This document shows positions 38,999 to 46,842 of a stretch of DNA of 64,000 bases, piece after piece. The stretch's first letter is position 1. Every line of letters begins with the position of its first letter. A program made the position numbers and the translations under genes. Origin of the DNA: Campylobacter concisus (GTDB lineage Bacteria; Campylobacterota; Campylobacteria; Campylobacterales; Campylobacteraceae); contig NZ_JAAKYZ010000003.1 of the NCBI RefSeq assembly GCF_015229955.1, positions 62,001 to 126,000 on the forward strand, in the 5' to 3' direction. The notes under the pieces are model-generated. The model did no database searches, was not told where the DNA came from, and saw nothing but the letters and a program-made list of their open reading frames with translations.

Positions 38999-39718
38999 AT
39001 GACAAAAAAGATCTTTGCTCTTTTACTCACAGCTTTTGTTGCTCTTTGTGCAAATGAGCTAAAATTTGGCACAGCGGCGAACTATCCGCCATTTGAATAT
39101 ATCGATGAAAATAACAAAATAACAGGCTTTGACATTGAGCTGATCGATGAAATTTCAAAGCGTGCGGACTTTTCATATAAGATCATAAATATGAGTTTTG
39201 ATGGCCTTATCCCAGCGCTTAAAGCCGGCAAAATAAATGGCATCATAAGTGCGATGAGTGCGACTTCAGATAGATTAAAATCGATTGATTTCACAAAGCC
39301 GTACTATCTAACTGAAAATCTTTATCTAAAGAAAAAAGGCAATGACGCACTAAAAGCTAAAGAAGAGCTAGCTGGCAAAAGAGTTGGCGTGCAACAAGGT
39401 ACCGTCCAAGAGCTAGCAGCAAATGCTATAAATGGCGTAAAAGTAGTGCCTTCTGAAGATACTGTGCCACTCATAATGGGATTAAAAGTCGGTAAATTTG
39501 ACGCAGTCATCCTTGATAGCTCTATTGGATATGGCTTTATCAAGAAAAATCCAGAACTTGAAGCGTTTTTCAAAGAAGTTGATGGTAGCGAAGGCTTTTC
39601 AATAGCATTTGATAAAGGAAAAGAGAGTGCGTTAATAGAGAAAATAAATCAAATTTTAGATGATATGAAAAAAGACGGAAGCTACGAAGCTTTACTTAAA
39701 AAATACGATCTAAAATAA
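38999..39718 (+). CDS. Periplasmic amino-acid-binding protein (family 3), orphan
   Basis: A 239-residue solute-binding protein with a cleavable signal (IFALLLTAFVALCA). No proper lipobox is present, because the residue before Cys is Leu. The mature part has GTAANYPPFEYIDENNKITGF and MSFDGLIPALKAGK, near-identical in pattern to the lipoprotein at 35698. No permease or ATPase gene is adjacent. It could share the upstream transporter or present ligand to a receptor; both are inferences. AAAGGA precedes the ATG, and a palindromic terminator follows. Confidence 0.88.
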   Translation: MTKKIFALLLTAFVALCANELKFGTAANYPPFEYIDENNKITGFDIELIDEISKRADFSYKIINMSFDGLIPALKAGKINGIISAMSATSDRLKSIDFTKPYYLTENLYLKKKGNDALKAKEELAGKRVGVQQGTVQELAANAINGVKVVPSEDTVPLIMGLKVGKFDAVILDSSIGYGFIKKNPELEAFFKEVDGSEGFSIAFDKGKESALIEKINQILDDMKKDGSYEALLKKYDLK

Positions 39719-39724
39719 CCTTCT

Positions 39725-39744
39725 AGCCTGCAAATTTGCAGGCT
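39725..39744 (+). terminator. Palindromic terminator after the orphan binding-protein gene
   Basis: AGCCTGC and GCAGGCT form a stem around AAATTT, starting six bases after the stop codon. The downstream sequence is only moderately T-rich. Confidence 0.55.
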
Positions 39745-39792
39745 TATGCTAAATTCTGCTTTGTCTATCGATTAAAATTAAAAAGGAAAATA

Positions 39793-42531
39793 ATGAGAAA
39801 AATTTTGTTGCTTTTTTGTCTAGTAATGGGTCTTTTTGCACTTCAAAACGATAAAGATATGTTAAATGGAGAGCTAAAAAACGGGCTAAAATACTATATC
39901 AAAGAGAATAAATTTCCACAAAAAACAGCTATTTTTTATCTTGTTATAAATTCTGGTTCAACTGATGAAAAAGATGGCGAGCAAGGTCTTGCTCACTTTT
40001 TGGAGCACATGGCATTTAATGGCAGCCGTGACTTTAGTAAAAATGAGCTCATTAAACAGCTTGAGAGCCTTGGTGTGAAATTTGGAGCCGATCTAAACGC
40101 GCAGACGAGCTACGATCAGACGAGCTATGTCTTAACGATTAATGTAAATGAGAAAAATTTACAAGATACATTCAAGGTCTTTTCGAATTGGATAGATGGC
40201 GTTAAAATCGATCCTAAGGAGCTTGATAAAGAGCGTGGAGTCATAATGGAAGAAGAGCGTCAGAGAAATACGCCAGGATATAGGCTTTATTTGGCTCAAA
40301 CAAAGGATATTTTTGAGGGCAGTATCTATCTAAAAAGAGTGCCAATAGGTGACATGAACGTCATCAAAAGCGTAGATGCTAAGCACATGCAAGAATTTTA
40401 CGAGAGGCTTTATCAGCCAAGATTTATGAGCTTTGTTGCTGTTGGCGACTTTGATAAAAATGAGATAAAAAGCTTAATCGAAAAAAGCTTTAGTCAAGCA
40501 AAAAATACAAATTCTTACATTCATCCAGAAAAAAATATCAGCTTTAAAAATGGTTTAAATATTTTTAACTATGACTCGAATGAAACTGGAATGGAACTAG
40601 TTAGACTAAGCTATTTTGATAAATTTAGCCCAGTTTTAAATGAGGCTGACGCAAAGAGAAATTTAGAAGACGCACTTATCGCAAGCCTGATAAATATACT
40701 TTATGAGCAAAAAAATGCAAATAATTCATCAAATTTAAGCACTGATTTTATAGCTCAAACACTTCAAGCAAAGCAGAAAATTTATAGTTTTGAAACAAAT
40801 GTACTTGGAGGCGATTTTAACGCAAGTCTTAAAGATATGCTTGGCGTTATAAAAGGCATTAGAGAGTTTGGCTTTAATAAAGATGAATTTGAAGATGTGA
40901 AAAAGGCGTTTGCGGCAAATGTGGATGCAAAATTTAAACGCTCAAAGACTAAAAAGTCAAGCGCTTACGCAGGACAAATTTTAAACATGATAGAAAATGG
41001 TGGCTTTGTGTTAAGCGATGAAGACGACAAAGAGCTTAGTTTAAAGCTATTAAACGAGATTACATTAGCTGACGTGAATGATAGGTTTAGGCAAATTTTG
41101 GCTATTTCTGATGAGCGTGTAAGAATTTTTAGCAAAGATGGTTTTAAGCTTAGCAAAGATGAGTTTTTAAAGCTTTTTGCCAAGGCGCCTGCTTATAACA
41201 CAAACCTATCTGCTAATAACAACGATAAGAGCCTAGGCAATGAAAATTTAGAGCCAAAAGAGATAAGCTCAAGAAGCTTTGATGAAAAAAATGGAATTTA
41301 TACCTACAAAATGCAAAATGGCTCGCAAGTTATCTTTAGGCCAATAGCTACTAAAAAAGATAGCGTTTTGTTTGCAGCCGTCAGCAAAGGAGGCACATCA
41401 AATTTGACTGATCCAAAGCTTGGTAGCTTTGCAGTGGCACTTACAAACGAGAGTGGCGTTGGTAAATTTAATAACTATGAGCTTTCAAAGGCACTAAATG
41501 GCAAGATCGTAAGCTACGAAAAGGGTATAGAAGCACTTACGCAAGGCATTTATGGCTCATCAAGCACCAGCGATCTTAGCTCGCTGCTAGCTGTTATAAA
41601 TTTAGAATTTAACGCTCCAAGAGCCGATGTAAACGTGCTTGAGAGGATAAAGCAAAGAGCAAAAGATGAGCTAAGCAAAGAGCAAAATTTGCCTGAATAT
41701 AAATTTAGCACCGAATTTAGTAAGTTTTTTTATGAAAACAATAAACGTGCCACGCCGCTTGAGATGGCTGATATCGATGCGTTAAAGCTAAATGAGCTAA
41801 AAGAGATCATCAAAGATAAATTTACAAACGCAGCCTCATATACTTTTGTAATCATCGGCGACACCGACGAAGAGAGGTTTTTGCCACTTATCAAAAAGTA
41901 TATCGCCACTTTACCAAAGCTTGGCGAGGCTGAAGAATTTAAAGACGATGGCGTGCGAAGTATCAAGGGGCAGCACACCTTTAAAAGAGAGTATCAAAGC
42001 ACAAAAAGAAGCGATGTTGGCATAAATATCATAAATTCTGATGCGAAATATAGCTTTGAAAAAGCGATTAGACTAAGAGCATTAAGTGAAATTTTAAAAA
42101 CGGCGCTTCGAGAAAAGATCAGAGAAGATAAGGGACAAACATACGGCTTTAGTCTAAATGCCAAGCTCGCACGCTATCCTTTTGAGCATTCAGATATGCT
42201 AATTAGTTTTACTTGTGATCCTGCAAATACGGACAAGATCATCACCGAGATAAAGCAGATAATAGCTAGCATCAAGAGTAGTGGCGCGATCTTGCCAAAG
42301 CATTTGGAGGATTTTAAGGCACAGAGTGAAATTTCTATAAAAAAAGATTATGAAAAGCCTGAGTTTTGGCAAAAGCTCATCATCTCAAATAAAATTTTTA
42401 ACACACCACTTTATACGGCTGATAAGTACACAAGTGTGGTAAAAGCCATCACAAATGACGATATCAAAGAGGCTGCTAAACTATATCTTGATGAGAAAAA
42501 TATGGTGATAAGTATAAATAATCCAAAGTAG
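39793..42531 (+). CDS. M16 (insulinase/pitrilysin) family zinc peptidase
   Basis: An exported peptidase of about 912 residues with a signal peptide (ILLLFCLVMGLFAL). The inverted zinc motif HxxEH is seen as GLAHFLEHMAFNGS, with the downstream Glu region in EERQRNTPGYRLY. A second, inactive M16 domain forms the C-terminal half (SDVGINIINSD and LREKIREDKGQTYGFS). The longer frame starts at 39736, but ATG 39793 has AAAGGA and begins the signal peptide. The family degrades peptides in the periplasm, and the substrate here is unknown. It is preceded by the binding-protein terminator and followed by a strong hairpin. Confidence 0.9.
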   Translation: MRKILLLFCLVMGLFALQNDKDMLNGELKNGLKYYIKENKFPQKTAIFYLVINSGSTDEKDGEQGLAHFLEHMAFNGSRDFSKNELIKQLESLGVKFGADLNAQTSYDQTSYVLTINVNEKNLQDTFKVFSNWIDGVKIDPKELDKERGVIMEEERQRNTPGYRLYLAQTKDIFEGSIYLKRVPIGDMNVIKSVDAKHMQEFYERLYQPRFMSFVAVGDFDKNEIKSLIEKSFSQAKNTNSYIHPEKNISFKNGLNIFNYDSNETGMELVRLSYFDKFSPVLNEADAKRNLEDALIASLINILYEQKNANNSSNLSTDFIAQTLQAKQKIYSFETNVLGGDFNASLKDMLGVIKGIREFGFNKDEFEDVKKAFAANVDAKFKRSKTKKSSAYAGQILNMIENGGFVLSDEDDKELSLKLLNEITLADVNDRFRQILAISDERVRIFSKDGFKLSKDEFLKLFAKAPAYNTNLSANNNDKSLGNENLEPKEISSRSFDEKNGIYTYKMQNGSQVIFRPIATKKDSVLFAAVSKGGTSNLTDPKLGSFAVALTNESGVGKFNNYELSKALNGKIVSYEKGIEALTQGIYGSSSTSDLSSLLAVINLEFNAPRADVNVLERIKQRAKDELSKEQNLPEYKFSTEFSKFFYENNKRATPLEMADIDALKLNELKEIIKDKFTNAASYTFVIIGDTDEERFLPLIKKYIATLPKLGEAEEFKDDGVRSIKGQHTFKREYQSTKRSDVGINIINSDAKYSFEKAIRLRALSEILKTALREKIREDKGQTYGFSLNAKLARYPFEHSDMLISFTCDPANTDKIITEIKQIIASIKSSGAILPKHLEDFKAQSEISIKKDYEKPEFWQKLIISNKIFNTPLYTADKYTSVVKAITNDDIKEAAKLYLDEKNMVISINNPK

Positions 42532-42622
42532 AAATTTAGTGAGTCAAGCTGGCTGGCTCTTAAAAATTTAAACGCGAGTAAAATTTATTAAGATAAGCTA
42601 GCTTTTTAAATTAGTTGGCTAA

Positions 42623-42666
42623 TTGGCTCTTTAAATTCAAATCTAAGTAGAAATTTAAAGAGCCAA
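42623..42666. terminator. Long perfect hairpin between convergent genes
   Basis: Arms TTGGCTCTTTAAATT and AATTTAAAGAGCCAA (15 bp, no mismatch) with a 14-base loop, between the M16 gene and the minus-strand hypothetical gene. Similar GGCTGGCTCTT words at 42551-42561 could pair alternatively with the right arm. Likely a bidirectional terminator. Confidence 0.65.
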
Positions 42667-42692
42667 GCCAGCCCCAAAATTTAAACCTAAAG

Positions 42693-43580
42693 CTAAGCTA
42701 GTATGTCCTTTGGTTTTAGTTTGTTTAGCTTTTGCACTAGTTCATCAAAGCTTGCGCCATTTTCGACCTCGCGCCTGATAAATTCCTCAAAAAACTCACG
42801 TTTTATATCTTTATCCGTGTAAGTCACGCTCTTTTTGGTAACTTGCATAGGCTTAAATTTCTCTTCTTCTATCTCTTCATCGCCATCTTCTCTAACTGGT
42901 GTAAGGGCGATATTTTGCAGCACATCAGCGATGCTCTCGCCCTTTTCATAGCTTGTTTTTAGAAATTTTAAAAACTCATCTTTGCTGTTTTTATCAGCAT
43001 AGCTTACACGGTGCAACATAGGCTGACCTAAGAATTCTATACGTTTTTTATCCGAGCTTTGTTCGTAATGTAAAGCCCCATCTTTAAAAGAAATTTTTAC
43101 ATTTGCATGCTCGCCAAGTATCCTTTCGGCGGTAAATTCCAGCCATTTATCTTTAAACTCATCGATACTTAGATCAGAGTCTAGTAAATTTGTAGCCTCA
43201 CGGCTTAGATAAAGAGCACCAAAAGCATTGTTGGTTATTTTGTTATTTACATTCATTTTGTGATTTTTGATGAACTCATCTACGCTAAAGCCGTTTTTCT
43301 CGCTGGTTAGAATGGAGCTTGCTCGCCAAAGCTTCGTGCTATCAACGAAATTTTTAAGACTAGCAACCTCGTCTTTACTCATAGAACTATCTATGCCATT
43401 TATCTTGCCCCAGATAGAAATTTTATCATTTGATGAGTAGCCAGAGAGCGGTAGATGCTTGATGTCCGCAGTTTCAGCGGGAATTTCTACTTTGTTTAAA
43501 TTCGTGTTTGTGGCTTGGCGCTTACTAAAAGCGTCTTGGTAGTTAAAGCTTTGATTAAATCCATTTAGTGCGTTTATCAT
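42693..43580 (-). CDS. Hypothetical protein
   Basis: A 295-residue protein that I do not recognise. It has no signal peptide or membrane segment. It is hydrophilic, with an acidic patch (EDGDEEIEEEKF, about residue 235) and a C-terminal charged helix containing REFFEEFIRREVENGASFDELVQ. AAAGGAT precedes the ATG. It is followed by a long hairpin on the 3' side. The small gene at 43630 lies upstream on the same strand and may be co-transcribed. Conserved-looking codon use supports a real gene. Confidence 0.75.
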   Translation of the reverse strand: MINALNGFNQSFNYQDAFSKRQATNTNLNKVEIPAETADIKHLPLSGYSSNDKISIWGKINGIDSSMSKDEVASLKNFVDSTKLWRASSILTSEKNGFSVDEFIKNHKMNVNNKITNNAFGALYLSREATNLLDSDLSIDEFKDKWLEFTAERILGEHANVKISFKDGALHYEQSSDKKRIEFLGQPMLHRVSYADKNSKDEFLKFLKTSYEKGESIADVLQNIALTPVREDGDEEIEEEKFKPMQVTKKSVTYTDKDIKREFFEEFIRREVENGASFDELVQKLNKLKPKDILA

Positions 43581-43629
43581 GTCAATCCTTTAACACAATA
43601 TCGGCAAGCAGATTTAAATTTTAAGTGGA

Positions 43630-43851
43630 TTATTTTTTATTGCGGTATTTTTCAAAAATGGCGATCATTTGGTATGAGTTTTGGGCGATTTTAAATTTAT
43701 TTGGATTTTTGCCAAGTAGCTCTTCTCTTAAAGAGTCAATAAATTCTCTATCTTTTTTGCAAGCCTCAAAGCTTACTCGCCCCCTAAGTACGGCCATAAA
43801 TATAATATCAGCAGTCGCATTTATCATCTCAAGCATTTTTTCTTCGCTCAT
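43630..43851 (-). CDS. Small hypothetical protein
   Basis: A 73-residue, soluble, mainly helical protein (MSEEKMLEMINATADIIFMA start, ending in a Lys/Arg tail). No recognised domain. It lies in line with the hypothetical gene at 42693 and after the monooxygenase-like gene. The ribosome-binding site is weak, so the call rests on size, composition and position. The opposite-strand frame over the same bases looks like a shadow. Confidence 0.5.
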   Translation of the reverse strand: MSEEKMLEMINATADIIFMAVLRGRVSFEACKKDREFIDSLREELLGKNPNKFKIAQNSYQMIAIFEKYRNKK

Positions 43852-43884
43852 TTTTTGTGGATTTTGCCCTTTTTAAAGCAAATA

Positions 43885-44178
43885 TTATTCCTTTACGCTC
43901 ACAAAATTTACTATTTTTACCTCTTGGCTCTCTTTGCAACCCTCCAGTGCAGCTGCGTTTTTCACCATATGAGCGCTTTTCATATGCTCTTTTTGGCTTG
44001 CAAGATCTTCCCAAATTTCCATAAAACAGTATTCGTTTTTACCACCCGCAACTATGCCGCACTCGTAGCTTATGCAGCCTTTATCTTTCTTTGAAGCTGG
44101 CACGATCTCTTTTAAAATTTCTTCAAATTTCGCCTCACATCCAGCTTTTAACTTTACATTTACATAAAATCCAATCAT
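43885..44178 (-). CDS. Antibiotic biosynthesis monooxygenase (ABM) domain protein
   Basis: A 97-residue protein of the dimeric alpha/beta ABM fold. It begins MIGFYVNVKLKAGC, has EEILKEIVPASKKDKGCISY, and YCFMEIWEDLASQKEHMKSAHM with the conserved helix and His. Family members include YgiN-type quinol monooxygenases and many of unknown substrate. The frame extends upstream to 44217, but ATG 44178 is preferred because of the preceding GGATGGGCAG and the family N terminus. Confidence 0.8.
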   Translation of the reverse strand: MIGFYVNVKLKAGCEAKFEEILKEIVPASKKDKGCISYECGIVAGGKNEYCFMEIWEDLASQKEHMKSAHMVKNAAALEGCKESQEVKIVNFVSVKE

Positions 44179-44285
44179 CTGCCCATCCTTTAAAAATTTT
44201 TGGCTAAAATAGCGCAATTTAGACGCAAGTTTGCGTATTACATTACAAGGCCTTTAAATGATGAAATGATACAAAACCCTAAATT

Positions 44286-44291
44286 TATAAT
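44286..44291 (+). promoter_or_regulatory. Putative -10 element for the N-/S-oxide reductase gene
   Basis: A perfect TATAAT 49 bases before the ATG at 44340. Further upstream, at 44223-44236, a short palindrome (ACGCAA, two bases, TTGCGT) might be an operator. Confidence 0.45.
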
Positions 44292-44339
44292 TTCTAAAAC
44301 CAACCAAAAACAATAAATTTAACCAAAATAGGAGAGAAA

Positions 44340-46793
44340 ATGAAAAGACGAGACTTTTTAAGATTAAGCGCATTAGGCGCGGCTAGCCTTCAAGCAAAAG
44401 AGCTTGGAAGCGCAGAGCAAGCGTTATTTGACAAACAAAGCGGACTAAGCGCAAATAAATTTGGCGCATTTTATGTAAGAACTATCGCTGGACGCGTGGT
44501 TGAGACCGTGCCATTTGAGGGCGATGCTTATCCAAACGAGCTAAATAACGCAGTAATTGACTACATCCAAAATGAGAGCAGGGTAAAATATCCATTTGTT
44601 AGAAAGAGCTTTTTAGCCAATCCAAACAACCCAAAACCAGAGCTTCGTGGTAAAGAGGAATTTGTGCGTGTGAGCTGGGACGAGGCTATAAAGCTAAGTG
44701 CAAAAATTTTAAAAGAAAATTTTGATAAATACGGTGCTGAAGCGATCTACGGACAGGTTTATCAGTGGGGTAGCCTTGGCAAAGTTGGCCACAGCCAAAA
44801 GACCGCAAAAAGGCTACTTAACGTGCTTGGCGGCTACGTAAATGAGCTAGGGGGCTACTCATACGGTGCAGCGACTGTCATTATGCCTCACGTCACTGGC
44901 TTCGTCGATCCTGCGCTAGCACCAACAAAGTGGGAGGCTATCTTAAAAAATGCCAAAACGATCGTATTTTGGGGCACAAACCCAGTCGTTTCAAACAAGA
45001 TCGCCATTGGCGTGCCGCTTCACAACTCATATAAATACTACGATGAGATCAGAAAAAAAGGCGAAAGCGACGAGATGAAAATTTATAGCGTTGACGTTTA
45101 TCACAACGATAGCGCAAAATACTTTGACTCAAAATACCTTGAAGTCGTGCCTTGCACCGATACGGCGATGATGATAGGTACGTGTAACTACCTTTATGAA
45201 AAAGGGCTTTATAGCAAAGAATTTATAGAAAAATACACAGTTGGCTTTGATAAATTTAAAGAGTACATGCTTGGCACAAAAGACGGGGTCAATAAAAACC
45301 TAGCTTGGGCAAGCAAAATTTGTGGTGTGAGCGAGCAAGATCTTGCTAAATTTAGTGAGGATCTAGCTAAAAATGACTCAGTGATAATTAGTGGCTACGC
45401 CATTCAAAGACAAGATCACGGTGAGATGGCGTACTGGGCGCTTGTGACGCTAAATGCGATGCTTGGTCACATCGGCAAAGAGGGTTGTGGCTTTGTCACA
45501 AATGACGGCATGCACAAAAATGCTGATGAGAGCTTCATAGCGCCTAAACTAGCGGCATTTGAGACGAAGGTACCTCAAAAATTTATTGATAGCGGGCTGG
45601 TACCAAAGACAAAGGACTACGAAATGCCAAACTCAAGGCTCATAGACGCGCTTCTAAGCCCAGGCAAGGAGATAACAAGAAATGGCAAGAGCTATAAACT
45701 GCCAAAGATTAGAGTGATGTTTAATGCAAATGGCTCGACTTTCACAAGGCATCCTGACGCAAACAGGGCGATAAAAGCTATGCGAAACGTTAATGCTATC
45801 ATCACTTGCGAGCCGTTTTGGACAAGTACAGCTAAATTTAGTGACATCGTCTTACCAGCTGCGCTTGAGTACGAGCGAACAGACATCGAAATGGCAAACT
45901 CTACAAGTGAGTATTTATTTGCTATGAAGCCACTAGTTAAGCCATTTGGCGAGAGTAAGAGTGACTTCGAGATCGCAAGGCTGATCGCCAAAGAGTGGGG
46001 CAGGGAAGAGGCATTTAGCGAGGGCAAAAGTGAGCTAGAGTGGGTCAAGACAATATATGAAGATGCCGTTAAAAAGGCTACTGAGCTTGGGTATGAGAGC
46101 ATGCCTAGCTTTGAGGAATTTTGGGAGAAGGGATACTTTAGATTTGACAAGATCGATGAGAAAAAACGCTACTTCACAAACTACAAGAAATTCCGCGACG
46201 ATCCAGTGGCAAATCCGCTAAAAACGCCATCTGGTAAGATAGAAATTTACTCTGAGACTGTCGCTGGCTTTGGCTATGATGACTGCCCACCGCATGCAGC
46301 TTGGCTTGAGCCGTTTGAGTGGCTTGGCGCAAAAAATAAAAAATATCCTATCGCAATTAGCGGCGCACACTCTAAATTTAGGCTTCACTCGCAGCTAAAT
46401 AACTCCGTGCTTCGCAACTTTAACGAGATCGCAGAGCGTGAGCCAGTGCTTATAAATCCAAAGACAGCCGAGACTAGAGGGATAAAGATGGGCGACGTGG
46501 TACGTGTGTTTAATGATAGAGGCGAAATTTTGTGCGGTGCCTTTGTGACCGAGGATGTGCCACAAAATGTCGTAATAGTAAGCGAAGGTGCTTGGTACGA
46601 CCCTGAAAAACCGGGCGAAAAGAGCCTTTGCTTGCACGGAAATTTAAATGTGCTCACAAAAGACGTGCCATCAAGCAAGATGAGCCAGAGCAACACCGCT
46701 CACACAAGCCTTGTGAATGTCGAGAAATTTAAAGGCGTGCCAAAGCGTGTAACTGCATTTGACGCACCAAAGATCGGCGTAATGCACGCATAA
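44340..46793 (+). CDS. Tat-exported molybdopterin N-/S-oxide reductase (TorA/BisA type)
   Basis: An 817-residue molybdenum enzyme of the DMSO reductase family, periplasmic. The N terminus MKRRDFLRLSALGAA carries the Tat twin-arginine motif. There is no Cys-rich iron-sulfur motif, as in TorA/BisC. GGYVNELGGYSYGAATVIMPH holds the likely serine molybdenum ligand. Other cofactor regions are TIVFWGTNPVVSNK and the C-terminal ISGAHSKFRLHSQLNN. It probably reduces TMAO, biotin sulfoxide or methionine sulfoxide. In C. concisus a related enzyme (BisA) does so, but which paralog this is cannot be decided here. No partner cytochrome gene is adjacent. AGGAGA precedes the ATG. Confidence 0.88.
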   Translation: MKRRDFLRLSALGAASLQAKELGSAEQALFDKQSGLSANKFGAFYVRTIAGRVVETVPFEGDAYPNELNNAVIDYIQNESRVKYPFVRKSFLANPNNPKPELRGKEEFVRVSWDEAIKLSAKILKENFDKYGAEAIYGQVYQWGSLGKVGHSQKTAKRLLNVLGGYVNELGGYSYGAATVIMPHVTGFVDPALAPTKWEAILKNAKTIVFWGTNPVVSNKIAIGVPLHNSYKYYDEIRKKGESDEMKIYSVDVYHNDSAKYFDSKYLEVVPCTDTAMMIGTCNYLYEKGLYSKEFIEKYTVGFDKFKEYMLGTKDGVNKNLAWASKICGVSEQDLAKFSEDLAKNDSVIISGYAIQRQDHGEMAYWALVTLNAMLGHIGKEGCGFVTNDGMHKNADESFIAPKLAAFETKVPQKFIDSGLVPKTKDYEMPNSRLIDALLSPGKEITRNGKSYKLPKIRVMFNANGSTFTRHPDANRAIKAMRNVNAIITCEPFWTSTAKFSDIVLPAALEYERTDIEMANSTSEYLFAMKPLVKPFGESKSDFEIARLIAKEWGREEAFSEGKSELEWVKTIYEDAVKKATELGYESMPSFEEFWEKGYFRFDKIDEKKRYFTNYKKFRDDPVANPLKTPSGKIEIYSETVAGFGYDDCPPHAAWLEPFEWLGAKNKKYPIAISGAHSKFRLHSQLNNSVLRNFNEIAEREPVLINPKTAETRGIKMGDVVRVFNDRGEILCGAFVTEDVPQNVVIVSEGAWYDPEKPGEKSLCLHGNLNVLTKDVPSSKMSQSNTAHTSLVNVEKFKGVPKRVTAFDAPKIGVMHA

Positions 46794-46798
46794 AATAA

Positions 46799-46822
46799 AA
46801 GCTATCCTTAAATGGATAGCTT
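46799..46822. terminator. Bidirectional terminator between the reductase and dynamin genes
   Basis: Arms AAGCTATCC and GGATAGCTT (9 bp) with loop TTAAAT. On the minus strand it is followed by TTTTATTTTA, a classic intrinsic terminator for the dynamin operon. On the plus strand it starts right after the reductase stop. Confidence 0.75.
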
Positions 46823-46842
46823 CTAAGCTTTAAAATTTTTAT

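Noticed and set aside
39736-39792. Longer N terminus for the M16 peptidase
   Set aside because: The extension has no ribosome-binding site and precedes a clear signal peptide at ATG 39793 with its own AAAGGA.
43625-44094. Plus-strand frames over the small hypothetical and ABM genes
   Set aside because: They are hydrophobic, Phe/Leu-rich antisense shadows of minus-strand genes with better domain or codon support.
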